The notes: generated by a model from the sequence alone, not told the origin. A stretch of DNA of 64,000 nt from Methylomonas sp. UP202 (GCF_029910655.1 NZ_CP123897.1:620001-684000); one strand, 5' to 3'; shown: positions 26,153 through 36,386, counted from the stretch's first letter. Made by a program: numbers and translations.

Positions 26153-28248
26153 GGCCCGCCGGTTTCCAGGTATCCGCGCAGTTCCGCCAGGTTCAACGGC
26201 GGGCTGAAGTGAAAGCCTTGCGCCAGATCGCAACCCAGCGCGCCGAGCATCGCGGTCTGCCGTTCGTTTTCGACGCCCTCGGCGACTACGCGCAAATGAA
26301 TGCCGTGCGCCAAGCCGACGATGGAGCGGACGATACAGGCGTCGCCGGTTTCCGTGCCGAGGTCGCCGACGAAGGACTTGTCGATTTTCAGCGTGTCGAC
26401 CGGCAGCTTACGCAGATAATTCAGCGACGAGAAACCGGTGCCGAAGTCGTCGATGCTCAGGCGCATGCCACGGCTTTTCATCGCCCGCATTTGCGTGATC
26501 GCCGAATCCAAATTGTCCATCAACATGCTTTCGGTAATTTCGAATTCCAGGCGGCTGGGCGGGAAACCGGTTTCAGCCAGTATCGCGTCGATGCGATTCA
26601 TCAGGTCGGGTTGCTTGAACTGGCGGGGTGACAGATTGATCGCCAGCATCAAGCCGGCCGCGGCCGGCAAGGTTAGAATGTCGCGGCAGGCGGTACGCAA
26701 TACCCAAGCGCCGATCTCGACGATCAGGCCGCTGTCTTCGGCGATGGGAATGAATTCGTCCGGTTGAACCTCGCCGATGTCCGGGTGCCAGCGCAACAAC
26801 ACTTCGACCCCGACCGGCGCGCCGCCGGGCAAGGCTACTAGCGGCAGATAGCGCAATTGGAATTCGCCCCGGGCCAGCGCCTGATGCAAATGCTGCTCCA
26901 GCGTCACGCGCCGCAAGGACAGGGCGTTGGCCGACGCGTCGTAGAATTCGAATTTATTGCGGCCGCGCTGTTTGGCCTGGTAGAGCGCGTCGTCGGCGTG
27001 TTTGATCAAGGTTTCGCTGTTTTCCCCGTCGGCCGGATACACCCCGATGCCCAGACTGGTACCGATAAACAATTGGTGGTCGTCGATAAAAAATGCTTGG
27101 TTGACTTGCTCGATCACCCGCCGAGCGATTTCGCCGGCATCGGTGGCGGTGCGCAGATTCAGTCCGATGATCGCGAATTCGTCACCGCCCAGGCGGGCCA
27201 CGGTTTCGTGCTCGCGCAAGCAAGCGGTGACGCGCTTGCCGACTTCGATCAACAGTTTGTCGCCGACCAGATGCCCCAGCGTGTCGTTGATATTCTTAAA
27301 TCGGTCCAAATCCATGTAGAGCAACGCGAACTCGGTGCGATGCCGGCGCGCCTGGCTAATAGATTGCGCCAGCCGTTCGTTGAACAGGGCGCGGTTGGGC
27401 AAGTCCGTCAGCGGGTCGAAATAAGCTAGATGCTTGATGATTTCTTCCGAATCCTTGCGGTCGCTAATGTCGTGAATGATGGAGACAAAGTGGCTGATGG
27501 CGTTATCGTCGTCCAGAATCGGCGTGATCGACTCCAGACACCAGAATAAGTCGCCGTTTTTCTTGCGGTTCAGGAATTCGCCGTGCCAGTCCTGGCCGGC
27601 ATTCAGGGTTTGCCACAATTCGTCGTAGATTTCGTTGGCGGTCAGATCGGATTTCAATAAATTGGCTTTGTGGCCGATCACTTCTTGTTCGGTAAATCCG
27701 GTGATCCGATAAAATGCCGGATTGCAGTATTCGACCTTGGCCTGGTGGTCGGTGATGATGACCATGCTGGAACTGTATTGCATCGCCAAAGACAGCTTGC
27801 GCAGTTCGCGTTCGGTCTTGCGGTGATTGTCGATTTCCTTGGCCAGCGCAGCGTTGGCGGCCATCAGTTGGCTTTGGCTGGGTATCGCCAGAATTTTCGG
27901 GATCAGCGGCCAGATTAAGACCGCCGTGGTCAACGAAGCCGCGGCGGTAGCCAGTTTGACCAGTCCCGACGCCCAATAATCGGGTACCCAAACGTTCCAG
28001 ATACTCAGTAAATGGGTGGTGCCGCATAGGAAGATAAACAGACCGAATAGCCAGTATACCCAGCCGAATTGTATGTCCTGGCGGCGCTTTAACACATACA
28101 CCATCGCGAACGGAATGGAGTAGTAAGACAGCACGATCAGCGCGTCGGACACGGTATGCAACAACAGCAAGTCGCTTTGCCATAAGTAACATTGGCCGTG
28201 CGGCATGTAAGCCTGCATATCGAACAAATGGGGCTGTGATTCGTGCAT
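26149..28248 (-). CDS. Ethylene-receptor-like sensor with PAS, GGDEF and EAL domains
   Basis: This is a 699-residue membrane sensor for cyclic di-GMP turnover. Residues 28-120 form three helices that match the ethylene-binding domain of plant ETR1: Asp35, Tyr42, Ile45, Pro46, Cys75 and His79 lie at a constant offset of ten from ETR1 Asp25, Tyr32, Ile35, Pro36, Cys65 and His69, including both copper ligands (FLCGTTHL). A coiled linker, a PAS domain (about 150-265), GGDEF (intact LGGDEF) and EAL follow. The EAL signature is EVLLRW, with NLSPRQF, FEITESM, IDDFGTGFSSL and VAEGVE kept, so phosphodiesterase activity is possible. A ribosome site GGGAG precedes ATG 28248. What it senses, ethylene or copper, is unknown. 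Confidence 0.9.
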   Translation of the reverse strand: MHESQPHLFDMQAYMPHGQCYLWQSDLLLLHTVSDALIVLSYYSIPFAMVYVLKRRQDIQFGWVYWLFGLFIFLCGTTHLLSIWNVWVPDYWASGLVKLATAAASLTTAVLIWPLIPKILAIPSQSQLMAANAALAKEIDNHRKTERELRKLSLAMQYSSSMVIITDHQAKVEYCNPAFYRITGFTEQEVIGHKANLLKSDLTANEIYDELWQTLNAGQDWHGEFLNRKKNGDLFWCLESITPILDDDNAISHFVSIIHDISDRKDSEEIIKHLAYFDPLTDLPNRALFNERLAQSISQARRHRTEFALLYMDLDRFKNINDTLGHLVGDKLLIEVGKRVTACLREHETVARLGGDEFAIIGLNLRTATDAGEIARRVIEQVNQAFFIDDHQLFIGTSLGIGVYPADGENSETLIKHADDALYQAKQRGRNKFEFYDASANALSLRRVTLEQHLHQALARGEFQLRYLPLVALPGGAPVGVEVLLRWHPDIGEVQPDEFIPIAEDSGLIVEIGAWVLRTACRDILTLPAAAGLMLAINLSPRQFKQPDLMNRIDAILAETGFPPSRLEFEITESMLMDNLDSAITQMRAMKSRGMRLSIDDFGTGFSSLNYLRKLPVDTLKIDKSFVGDLGTETGDACIVRSIVGLAHGIHLRVVAEGVENERQTAMLGALGCDLAQGFHFSPPLNLAELRGYLETGGP

Positions 28249-28470
28249 GGCGCTCCCGAAAACAACGCTCCGGCAATCGGCCGCCGGACCGAAAAGGCGT
28301 TACTCCCGAAGCCGGGATGACGCGCGAATTTAGCGCAAAATCCCTTGCAATAAAACAGTTTTGTAGCAGTGCGGGTTTCAGGCCGGCGGCAGCCGGCCCG
28401 TTATGTCGTGTCTGGGCTTTGACTCCGTGCCGCGCGTTGCCGACAAAGCCAGCGCGCGGCGGGACGGTTC

Positions 28471-29598
28471 CTACTGTTGATGTTTGCGTTTGCCCTTGGT
28501 TTTGGTTTTCGGAAATTCCTGGGCGATCAACGAACGCGCCAGTTTACGCAGTCCGTTGGACGAGACTTCCAGGCCGAGCGGCGAGCCTATCGATTCCAGT
28601 TCGTACATCAGGTCGGTCGCGGCCACCAGCGTCACGTAGCGCAAGTTCTCGCCGCCCGGCAGTTGCGTGGACGCCAAGCGCAGCAGCGGTGCCAGTTTGT
28701 CCCAGGAACTGTTGAAGAATTTCCGTACCGGATCGTTTTCCGCCACGTATTCGCCGGTCAGACCTTGTTCGAACGCGCTGCCGGCCTTTTCCAAAACCTC
28801 GCGCATCGTGGCCTTGGCCGATTCGTCGGCGGCGGTCAGTTTGGTGCGTTCGATGGCTTGCTCGACAGAGCCTTGCCAGTTTTGCCAGAGTTGCCGCCAT
28901 TGCGCCAGTTCGGTTTCGGTCAATACCGGCGACGACTTGATCCCGTCGCTTTTCCGGTCGTTGGCCGTGTAGCCGACACCTAGCAACAAGCCCTTGGCGT
29001 CGGCCTTGGCTTGGTTGAAACGTAGACTGTTGACCGCGTCGTGCCAGTCTTCGCTGTGCTCCGCCGAGATAAACGGCAGCAGCGATTTGGCGATGTCCGG
29101 GCGAGCCCGGTTCAGGTCGATTTTTAGCGAGGCCAGTTTCGGTTCGGCGGCTTTTTTAATCAGCGACAGCAATTGGTCGATGTTCAGCGCTTGACCGTTG
29201 CGGTCGTAGGCCTGGGTGCGAGTGACCGGAAACGACAGCACGTTACCGGTCGAATCCAGCGTGGGCTGTTGAAAGGTTTGCAGAATGCCGGACCATTCGA
29301 CGATGGTCATGCATTTGTTGCCGAGCGCGGTGCCGATCTTGGCCTGCACGTGGTTTTCGATTTTGACCAAGCCGTCCTCGCCGCCGATTTGCGGCTGGGA
29401 CAAATCCAAAAAACTGCATTGCTTGCCGTCCTTCCAGACGCGCGCGGTTTCGCCGGCGCCGGTGTAAAGCTGGTTGACCAGTACGCTTCTGATCAGGCCG
29501 TATTCCATCGGCACCGGTACGTTGATCTCGCGAGCCTGGGCGGCTTGCGCCGTCAGCAGCAGGCCGCCGGTGAATAACAGGGTACGCAGGGTTGACAT
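28471..29598 (-). CDS. Exported protein of unknown function at the end of the sucCD-nadE operon
   Basis: This is a 375-residue protein with a clear signal peptide (TLLFTGGLLLTAQAAQA, cleavage near 22). The mature part starts REINVPVPMEYGLIRSVLVN and is mostly helical, with a long Lys-rich tail at the C-terminus. I do not recognise a domain. The two widely spaced cysteines (KQCSF and NKCMT) could form a disulphide in the periplasm. The start lies 3 bp after the nadE stop, with GGAG upstream, so it is co-transcribed with nadE. A 222-bp gap without genes follows, holding a GC-rich hairpin near 28381-28398. Confidence 0.78.
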   Translation of the reverse strand: MSTLRTLLFTGGLLLTAQAAQAREINVPVPMEYGLIRSVLVNQLYTGAGETARVWKDGKQCSFLDLSQPQIGGEDGLVKIENHVQAKIGTALGNKCMTIVEWSGILQTFQQPTLDSTGNVLSFPVTRTQAYDRNGQALNIDQLLSLIKKAAEPKLASLKIDLNRARPDIAKSLLPFISAEHSEDWHDAVNSLRFNQAKADAKGLLLGVGYTANDRKSDGIKSSPVLTETELAQWRQLWQNWQGSVEQAIERTKLTAADESAKATMREVLEKAGSAFEQGLTGEYVAENDPVRKFFNSSWDKLAPLLRLASTQLPGGENLRYVTLVAATDLMYELESIGSPLGLEVSSNGLRKLARSLIAQEFPKTKTKGKRKHQQ

Positions 29599-29601
29599 GA
29601 T

Positions 29602-31248
29602 TTACTCCGTAACGTTGTCTTGCGCGGTTGGGTTGAGTTCGGAAATGCCCCGGTAGGCCGACGAAATCGGATAACGCCGATCCCGGCCGAAGGCGCGGGG
29701 GGTAATGCGGATGCCGGGCGGCGATTGCCGGCGTTTGTATTCGTTGCGATCGACCAGCGAAATCGCGCGTTCGACCGCCTCGCGCGGATAGCCTAGCTCG
29801 ACGATGTCGGCGGCCGATTGATCCCGCTCGATGTACAGCGCCAAGATAGGGTCGAGTACGGAATAGGGCGGCAGCGAATCCTCGTCTTTTTGGTCCGGCG
29901 CCAATTCCGCCGACGGCGGCCGGCTAATCACCCGTTCCGGAATCACCGGCGTCAGCGTGTTGCGGTATTCGGCCAGTTGGTAAACCAATAATTTAGAGAC
30001 ATCCTTGAGCGGCGCGAAGCCGCCGGCCATGTCGCCGTAGAGCGTGGCATAGCCTACGCTCATTTCGCTTTTATTGCCGGTGGTCAACAACAGTTTGCCT
30101 TGTTTGTTGGATAGCGCCATCAGCAAAACGCCTCGGCAGCGGGCTTGGATGTTTTCCTCGGTGGTGTCGGTCTTGGAACCGGCAAACAGCGGTGCCAGCA
30201 TCGCGTTGAACGCGGAGACGGCCGGTTCGATCGGGATCACGTGATGCCTGACTTCGAGCGCCTTGGCTTCCAACTCGGCATCTTGGTTGCTGATGTCTTG
30301 GGTATAACGCGACGGCATCAGGACGCATTCGACCCTATCCGCGCCCAACGCGTCCACCGCCAATGCCAGAACCAGTGCCGAGTCTATGCCGCCCGATAGC
30401 CCTAGGATCGCGCCTTGGAAGCCGTTCTTGCGCACGTAATCCCGAATGCCGAGCACCAGTGCCTTGTATTCGCTGACCACCGGCTGGTAGAGAGCGACGA
30501 TACCGGTTTTGGCCGGCCGCGAGCCGTTGAACTCGACGAGATCGAGTTGCTCCTCGAATTCGGCGGCGCGATAGACAATCTCGCCATCGCGATCGGCGAC
30601 GAAGGAGGCGCCGTCGAAGACCAATTCGTCCTGGCCGCCGATTTGATTAACATAGACCAATGGAATGCCCGCCGCGCGAACTTGGCTGCAAATGATGGTT
30701 TCGCGTTGCTGCATCTTGCCGGCGTGGAACGGCGAAGCATTCAGGGTCAGGATGATGTCGGCGCCGGCGTCGCGATTGGCGGCGATGATGCCGTCGCGCC
30801 AGATGTCCTCGCAAATGGTCAGCGCCAGTTTCGTGGTCTTGACTTCGAAAAGACAGGTGTGCCGGCCAGCCTTGAAATAGCGTTGCTCGTCGAAGACGCC
30901 GTAGTTCGGCAGGGCGAGTTTGTGGTATTTGGCGACGATCGCGCCATCCCGCAACGCGGCGGCGGCGTTGTAGAGCGTCTCGCCTTGCCGGCTCGGGTAG
31001 CCGATTACGGCGGTAATGCCCTGGATGTCTCGCAGCAGCCGGGTCAGACCGCGTTCGGTCTGGGCCAAAAAATCGCCGCGCAACAGCAAGTCCTCCGGCG
31101 GGTAGCCGGTCACGCACAGCTCCGGGAAAACGATTACATCGGCGTGTTGGTGTTTGGCTTGCTCGACGGCGGACAGGATTTTTTCGACGTTGCCGGAAAT
31201 GTCGGCGACCGTGAAATTCAGTTGAGCCAGGGCGATGGTTAGAGTCAT
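29602..31248 (-). CDS. nadE: Glutamine-dependent NAD+ synthase
   Basis: This is a 548-residue two-domain enzyme that amidates nicotinic acid adenine dinucleotide to NAD+. The N-terminal nitrilase-like glutaminase (1-250) shows the catalytic Glu in VIVFPELCVTGYPPEDLL, Lys in AKYHKLALPNYGVFD and Cys in LTICEDIWRDG. The synthetase domain has the ATP P-loop LGLSGGIDSALVLALA near residue 285 and TTGNKSEMSVGYATLYGDMA. Ammonia is channelled between the domains. It starts 3 bp after the sucD stop, forming one unit with sucC and sucD. Confidence 0.96.
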   Translation of the reverse strand: MTLTIALAQLNFTVADISGNVEKILSAVEQAKHQHADVIVFPELCVTGYPPEDLLLRGDFLAQTERGLTRLLRDIQGITAVIGYPSRQGETLYNAAAALRDGAIVAKYHKLALPNYGVFDEQRYFKAGRHTCLFEVKTTKLALTICEDIWRDGIIAANRDAGADIILTLNASPFHAGKMQQRETIICSQVRAAGIPLVYVNQIGGQDELVFDGASFVADRDGEIVYRAAEFEEQLDLVEFNGSRPAKTGIVALYQPVVSEYKALVLGIRDYVRKNGFQGAILGLSGGIDSALVLALAVDALGADRVECVLMPSRYTQDISNQDAELEAKALEVRHHVIPIEPAVSAFNAMLAPLFAGSKTDTTEENIQARCRGVLLMALSNKQGKLLLTTGNKSEMSVGYATLYGDMAGGFAPLKDVSKLLVYQLAEYRNTLTPVIPERVISRPPSAELAPDQKDEDSLPPYSVLDPILALYIERDQSAADIVELGYPREAVERAISLVDRNEYKRRQSPPGIRITPRAFGRDRRYPISSAYRGISELNPTAQDNVTE

Positions 31249-31251
31249 CGA

Positions 31252-32124
31252 TTACCGGGCGATACAGCCGCGCATTGCCGCGCCGATGTCCGACGGCGAG
31301 CTGACCATGGTCACGCCGGCCGCCTGCATCGCCGCGATCTTGCCTTTCGCGGTGCCCGCGCCGCCGGTGACGATGGCGCCGGCGTGGCCCATGCGTTTGC
31401 CGGGCGGCGCGGTTTGGCCGGCGATATAACCGACCACCGGTTTGGTGACATGGGCCTTGATGAATTCCGCCGCTTGTTCTTCGTCGCTACCGCCGATCTC
31501 GCCGACCATGACGATGCCCTCGGTTTGCGGGTCGTCTTGAAAGCGGCTCAATACGTCGATGAAGTTCATGCCGTGGATCGGGTCGCCGCCGATGCCGACG
31601 CAGGTGCTTTGGCCCAGGCCTTCACGGGTGGTTTGGTGGACGGCCTCGTAAGTCAACGTGCCGGAGCGGGAGACGATGCCGATCTTGCCGGGCTGATGAA
31701 TATGGCCGGGCATGATGCCGATCTTGCATTGGCCGGGTGTGATAACGCCGGGGCAGTTCGGGCCGACCAGCAAGGATTGCGCGCCTTGCATCGCCGCCTT
31801 GACTTTCAACATTTGCAACACCGGGATACCCTCGGTAATACAGACGATCAATGCTATGCCGGCGTCGACCGCTTCCAGGATCGCGTCGGCGGCGAAAAAC
31901 GGCGGCACGTAAATCATCGTCGCGCTGGCGCCGGTGGCCTTGACGGCTTGCTGGACCGTGTCGAATACCGGCAAATTCAGATGGCTGGAGCCGCCCCGGC
32001 CCGGCGTGACGCCGCCGACCAGTTGGGTGCCGTAGGCTAGCGCCTGTTCGGAGTGGAAAGTACCTTGTTTACCGGTGAAGCCCTGGCAGATGACTTTGGT
32101 GTGTTTGGCTATCAGAATAGACAT
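31252..32124 (-). CDS. sucD: Succinyl-CoA synthetase alpha subunit
   Basis: This is a 290-residue subunit that binds CoA and carries the phosphohistidine. The CoA-binding Rossmann domain opens with [20 protein letters not shown]. The active-site histidine lies in [20 protein letters not shown]. With SucC it interconverts succinyl-CoA and succinate, making ATP or GTP in the TCA cycle. The start at 32124 shares the A of the sucC stop (TAATG), so the subunits are coupled. The frame stays open upstream inside sucC, but that is not coding. Malate thiokinase is a homologue in serine-cycle methylotrophs; no other serine-cycle gene is nearby, so succinate is favoured. Confidence 0.94.
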   Translation of the reverse strand: MSILIAKHTKVICQGFTGKQGTFHSEQALAYGTQLVGGVTPGRGGSSHLNLPVFDTVQQAVKATGASATMIYVPPFFAADAILEAVDAGIALIVCITEGIPVLQMLKVKAAMQGAQSLLVGPNCPGVITPGQCKIGIMPGHIHQPGKIGIVSRSGTLTYEAVHQTTREGLGQSTCVGIGGDPIHGMNFIDVLSRFQDDPQTEGIVMVGEIGGSDEEQAAEFIKAHVTKPVVGYIAGQTAPPGKRMGHAGAIVTGGAGTAKGKIAAMQAAGVTMVSSPSDIGAAMRGCIAR

Positions 32125-33293
32125 TAGGCCACCTCTTGAGCCAGTTTCACCGCCAATTCGGCGGCTTGATTCAAATCCTCGGCGGGCGTCAGTCCCAGGC
32201 CGGAGTTTTTCAGCATGGCCAAGCCCTGCTCGACGTTGGTGCCCTCCAGGCGGACCACGACTGGAATCGTCAGATGCATTTCCTCGACCGCCGCCAGAAT
32301 GCCGGCCGCAATCACGTCGCATTTGACGATGCCGCCGAAGATATTGACCAGCACGGCTTTGACGGTGCCGTCGGACAGGATCAGCTTGAAGGCTTCCTTG
32401 ACCTTGTCCTTGTTGGTACCGCCGCCGACGTCCAGGAAATTGGCCGGCGCGCCGCCTTTGAGTTTGACCATGTCCATGGTTGCCATCGCCAGGCCGGCGC
32501 CGTTGACCATGCAACCGATATTGCCGCCCAAGGTGATGTAATTCAGATCGAATTGCTTGGCCTCTGCTTCCTTGGGGTCTTCCTGGCTGGCGTCGCGCAG
32601 CGCGGCGATGTCGGGATGCAAGGCCAGGGCGTTGTCGTCGAAATTGATTTTGCCGTCCAGCGCCAGCAGTTTGCCGTCTTCGGTTTCTATCAGCGGATTG
32701 ATTTCGATCTGGCTGCAATCCTTGCTTAGGAACAGTTCGTACATGCCGTTCAGGATGGCCGGCAATTGCACCTGTTGCTCTTTGCCCAAGCCGAGCGCCG
32801 CGCCGATTTGCCGGCCCTGATAGGCTTGCAGGCCGGCGGCGGGGTGCACCGGAATACGGACGATCTTCTCGGGCGTTTCGGCGGCGACGGCTTCGATGTC
32901 CATGCCCCCGGCCGCCGAGGCGACAAACAACAGGCGCTCGCTTTCCCGGTCCAGCAACAGACTCAAATAAAATTCGTTTTTGATCGCGGACGCCTCTTCG
33001 ACCCAGACGCTGCCGACCGGCAGTCCGAAGGCGTCGGTTTGATGAGTGACCAAGCGTTTACCCAGCATCTCGGCGGCGTGCTCGGCGACTTCGCGGGCAT
33101 CGCGGGCCAGCTTGACGCCGCCGGCCTTGCCGCGCGCGCCGGCATGGATTTGCGCCTTGACGACCCAGGCATCGCCGCCCAATTGTTCGGCGACCTTGGC
33201 GGCGTTCGCGGCGCACTCCGCAATATCGCCTTTCGGCACCGGTACACCGTACACGGTAAACAGTTGTTTCGCCTGGTATTCGTGGATATTCAT
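32124..33293 (-). CDS. sucC: Succinyl-CoA synthetase beta subunit
   Basis: This is a 389-residue subunit with the nucleotide-binding ATP-grasp domain: [20 protein letters not shown] at the start, [20 protein letters not shown] near 45-65, the acid pair in IEINPLIET near 195-203, and the succinate-binding loops [18 protein letters not shown] and [13 protein letters not shown]. The length and order match the Escherichia coli subunit. It is the first gene of sucC-sucD-nadE-exported protein, an unusual neighbourhood since sucCD is often beside sucAB. Confidence 0.95.
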   Translation of the reverse strand: MNIHEYQAKQLFTVYGVPVPKGDIAECAANAAKVAEQLGGDAWVVKAQIHAGARGKAGGVKLARDAREVAEHAAEMLGKRLVTHQTDAFGLPVGSVWVEEASAIKNEFYLSLLLDRESERLLFVASAAGGMDIEAVAAETPEKIVRIPVHPAAGLQAYQGRQIGAALGLGKEQQVQLPAILNGMYELFLSKDCSQIEINPLIETEDGKLLALDGKINFDDNALALHPDIAALRDASQEDPKEAEAKQFDLNYITLGGNIGCMVNGAGLAMATMDMVKLKGGAPANFLDVGGGTNKDKVKEAFKLILSDGTVKAVLVNIFGGIVKCDVIAAGILAAVEEMHLTIPVVVRLEGTNVEQGLAMLKNSGLGLTPAEDLNQAAELAVKLAQEVA

Positions 33294-33420
33294 GTCCCGC
33301 TCCGATTCACGTTGATTGCCGCCGTCACTATAAGACTAGCCGCCGGGCAGGTCCTCCGCCGACTTAATGCTATGATGAAAGCCATCTTCATTCTAACTGA
33401 AACCCGCTGACAGAGACGGC

Positions 33421-35046
33421 ATGCCTCCCGGTCAAACCCATACCTATTACCCTTGTCCGTTTTCCCGAGGTTACGGCATACCCGAGCGGCAAGCATGGCT
33501 GATGCTGAAGATATTCGCCATCTATCGCTTCATGGCCGGCAGTTTGTTCGTGATGCTGTTTTATTTACGGTTCGGCACATCGACGCTGGGCACCTACGAC
33601 AACACATTGTACCAGTTCGCTAGTCTCGGATACCTTGCGATTTCCGTGGTTGCCGCGCCGATCACGCTCAGGCATCGCTTCGGTTACGCGATGCTGGCGC
33701 AGATGTTTATCTTCACCGATATTGTCTTTATCACGTTGATGATGCATGCCAGCGGCGGCATCGCCAGCGGCATCGGCATGTTGTTGGCGATTTCGATCGC
33801 CGCCGGCGGCCTATTGATCGGCGGCCGTTGCGCGATCTTGTTCGCGGCGCTGGCTAGTCTGGCGGTGTTGGCCGAGCAGGTTTACGCGATTCAGACGCGC
33901 AGTTTCGAGCCGGTGACGCTGACCTATTCCGGCATGCTGGGCATTTCGTTTTTCTCGATTGCGTTCCTATCGGTGATTTTGGCTCAGCGCGCCGAGCAGT
34001 CGGCGATTCTGGCGCAACAGCAAGCACAGACTATCGCTCGCTTGGAAGGCTTGAATCGCTACATTATTCAGCATTTGCAATCCGGAATTTTGATTGTGGA
34101 TGGCGAGCGAATGCTGCAATTAGCCAATCAGTCGGCGCTGCGGTTATTGGATCTGGCGGATATTCCGCCGACATTGGCGGACTTGGCGGCTCCCTTGCAA
34201 GAAGCCTTCGGCTTATGGCGCGACAACCCCGAGCAGGATTTTGCCATCTTGCATTTGTCCGGCGACAGGGAAATTCAGGTACGGTTTTCCGTGTTATCGA
34301 TGGACGGCGAGGCTTTGTATCTGTTGATCATCGAGGACATCGCTTTGTATAACCAACGCTTGCAGCAAAGCAAGTTAGCTTCGCTGGGTCGCTTGACCGC
34401 CAGCATCGCCCACGAGATTCGCAACCCGCTTAGCGCAATCAGCCACGCAGGACAGTTGTTGTCCGAGGCGCCAGGCTTGCCCGCCCAGGAAGTGCGGTTA
34501 ACCGAGATCATTCAGAACCACTGCCAACGGGTGAACTGTATTATCGAGGATATTTTGAAGTTGTCCCGCCGCCACTTCAGCCATAAGCAAAAAATCAATC
34601 TGGACGCTTGGTTGACGGCTTATTTCAGCGAGCAGAAATTCGATTTGGGCGGACGCGCAGATGCGTTCGCGCTGGCGTTTGTCAGGACGGGCTTGACGGC
34701 TTGCATCGACGACGGCCATTTGAAACAAATTCTGGATAATTTGTGCGCCAACGCACTGCAGTACGGCAGGCCGGAAGCGGGGAAAATCCGGGTTGTGGTC
34801 GATCTGGTCGACGAACAGCCGACGATCAAAGTGATCGACAACGGTCCCGGCATCGGCGGTGAACATCTGACGCATTTGTTCGAGCCGTTTTTCACGACCT
34901 CGCACAAAGGCACCGGGTTAGGTTTGTACATTTCCAAAGCGCTGGCCGAACTGAATCAGGCCGATCTCGGCTACGTTCAGGATGGCGGAAAATCCTGCTT
35001 CGTGCTGGCGCTGGCTAACGCGGAAAACACGGTGATAGAAATATGA
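33421..35046 (+). CDS. pilS: PilS/NtrB-type membrane sensor histidine kinase
   Basis: This is a 541-residue kinase with about six membrane helices in residues 25-190, an NtrB-like PAS segment (about 210-310, YIIQHLQSGILIVDGERMLQ), the phosphorylated His near residue 331 in SIAHEIRNPLSAISHAGQLL, and an HATPase domain ending with DNGPGI and GTGLGLYISKALAEL. The six-helix/PAS/kinase order is that of PilS, which senses pilin in the membrane and controls pilA through PilR. The stop overlaps the regulator start (ATGA). No pil structural genes are in view, so the target genes are inferred from family. Confidence 0.88.
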   Translation: MPPGQTHTYYPCPFSRGYGIPERQAWLMLKIFAIYRFMAGSLFVMLFYLRFGTSTLGTYDNTLYQFASLGYLAISVVAAPITLRHRFGYAMLAQMFIFTDIVFITLMMHASGGIASGIGMLLAISIAAGGLLIGGRCAILFAALASLAVLAEQVYAIQTRSFEPVTLTYSGMLGISFFSIAFLSVILAQRAEQSAILAQQQAQTIARLEGLNRYIIQHLQSGILIVDGERMLQLANQSALRLLDLADIPPTLADLAAPLQEAFGLWRDNPEQDFAILHLSGDREIQVRFSVLSMDGEALYLLIIEDIALYNQRLQQSKLASLGRLTASIAHEIRNPLSAISHAGQLLSEAPGLPAQEVRLTEIIQNHCQRVNCIIEDILKLSRRHFSHKQKINLDAWLTAYFSEQKFDLGGRADAFALAFVRTGLTACIDDGHLKQILDNLCANALQYGRPEAGKIRVVVDLVDEQPTIKVIDNGPGIGGEHLTHLFEPFFTTSHKGTGLGLYISKALAELNQADLGYVQDGGKSCFVLALANAENTVIEI

Positions 35047-36383
35047 GCCCACCCGTCACGCTGGTTGTCGACGACGAGCCCGACATTCGGGAATTGCTGG
35101 AAATCACGTTGAACCGAATGGACATTCAAACCCGCTGCGCGGCCGATTTGGCCGGCGCCAAGCAATTGCTGGCCAGCCAACGTTTCGACTTATGTTTGAC
35201 CGATATGAAATTGCCGGACGGCGACGGTTTGGAACTGGTTGACCACATCCAGGCGTGCGGTCTGCCATTGCCGGTGGCGGTGATTACCGCGCACGGCAAT
35301 ATGGATATCGCCATCAAGGCCATGAAAAAAGGCGCTTTCGACTTCCTGTCCAAGCCGGTCGATTTGGCGGTATTGCGGCAGTTGGTCAACCATGCGTTGC
35401 AAGCCTCGCAAGGGAGGGCGGCCGAAAAGGAACGCCGCACCCGCGATGTCTTGCTGGGCGATTCGGTGCCGATGCGGGCGATCCGCTCGAAAATCGAGAA
35501 GGTGGCGCGCAATCAGGCGCCGGTTTATATCAGTGGCGAGTCCGGCTCCGGCAAGGAATTGGTGGCGCGGTTGATTCATCAGCAAAGCCCGCGCGGCGCG
35601 CAACCCTTTGTCGCGATCAATTGCGGCGCGATTCCGCTCGAGTTAATGGAAAGCGAGTTCTTCGGTCATAAAAAAGGCAGCTTTACCGGCGCGATCAGCG
35701 ACAAGCAAGGTTTGTTTCAGGCTGCCGAAGGCGGCACGTTGTTTCTCGACGAAGTCGCCGATTTGCCGTTACCGTTGCAAGTCAAATTGTTGCGAGCCAT
35801 CCAGGAAAAGAAAGTCCGGCCGGTCGGCGAGCAGCGCGAAGTCCCGGTTGACGTGCGCTTATTGAGCGCCACGCACAAGGACTTGGCGAAGATGGTCCAG
35901 GAAGGGGCGTTTCGGCAGGATTTGTATTACCGGATCAATGTCATCGAACTGAATTTGCCGCCGCTGCGGGCCAGGGAAGCCGATATTCCGCAATTGACCC
36001 GGCATTTGTTGACCAAATTGGCCGCCGCCAACGGCCTGGCAATTCCCGATCTGAGCGATGCCGCCTGGCGAGCGCTAAAGGGGTACTGCTTTCCCGGCAA
36101 TGTGCGGGAATTGGAAAACATTCTCGAGCGAGCGTTGGCCTTGCACGAGGGCAATCTGATCGATGTTGACGATTTGAATTTGCCGTTGGGGCTGGAGGCT
36201 GCCGCGGCCGAGGATTTCGACGCGCAAAAGATGTCGCTCGAAAGCTATTTGGAGGGCATCGAAAAGAAAGCGCTGAGCAGTGCGTTGGAAGAAAATCGTT
36301 GGAATAAAACCGCGACCGCCAAGCAACTGGGCTTGACCTTCCGCTCGTTGCGGTATCGGCTGAAAAAGCTGGGACTGGAGTGA
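35043..36383 (+). CDS. pilR: PilR/NtrC-type sigma-54 response regulator
   Basis: This is a 446-residue activator. The receiver domain has its phospho-acceptor at Asp54 (LCLTDMKLPDGDG) and an acidic pocket VVDDEPDI. The AAA+ domain has Walker A GESGSGKELVARLIH at about 165, the sigma-54 loop as GSFTGA near 211-216 instead of the usual GAFTGA, and FLDEVADLP as Walker B. The C-terminal Fis-type helix-turn-helix is NKTATAKQLGLTFRSLRYRL. It is partnered with the overlapping sensor kinase. Regulation of type IV pilin is expected from the family. Confidence 0.9.
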   Translation: MSPPVTLVVDDEPDIRELLEITLNRMDIQTRCAADLAGAKQLLASQRFDLCLTDMKLPDGDGLELVDHIQACGLPLPVAVITAHGNMDIAIKAMKKGAFDFLSKPVDLAVLRQLVNHALQASQGRAAEKERRTRDVLLGDSVPMRAIRSKIEKVARNQAPVYISGESGSGKELVARLIHQQSPRGAQPFVAINCGAIPLELMESEFFGHKKGSFTGAISDKQGLFQAAEGGTLFLDEVADLPLPLQVKLLRAIQEKKVRPVGEQREVPVDVRLLSATHKDLAKMVQEGAFRQDLYYRINVIELNLPPLRAREADIPQLTRHLLTKLAAANGLAIPDLSDAAWRALKGYCFPGNVRELENILERALALHEGNLIDVDDLNLPLGLEAAAAEDFDAQKMSLESYLEGIEKKALSSALEENRWNKTATAKQLGLTFRSLRYRLKKLGLE

Positions 36384-36386
36384 GTG

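Noticed and set aside
32124-32718. Upstream open extension of the sucD frame
   Set aside because: It lies wholly inside sucC in another frame and reads as low-complexity Gln/Arg/Gly. The TAATG junction gives the natural sucD start.
31252-33293. Malate thiokinase (mtkAB) of the serine cycle
   Set aside because: The sequences follow Escherichia coli SucC/SucD closely, and no serine-cycle genes are adjacent. It cannot be excluded fully without phylogeny.
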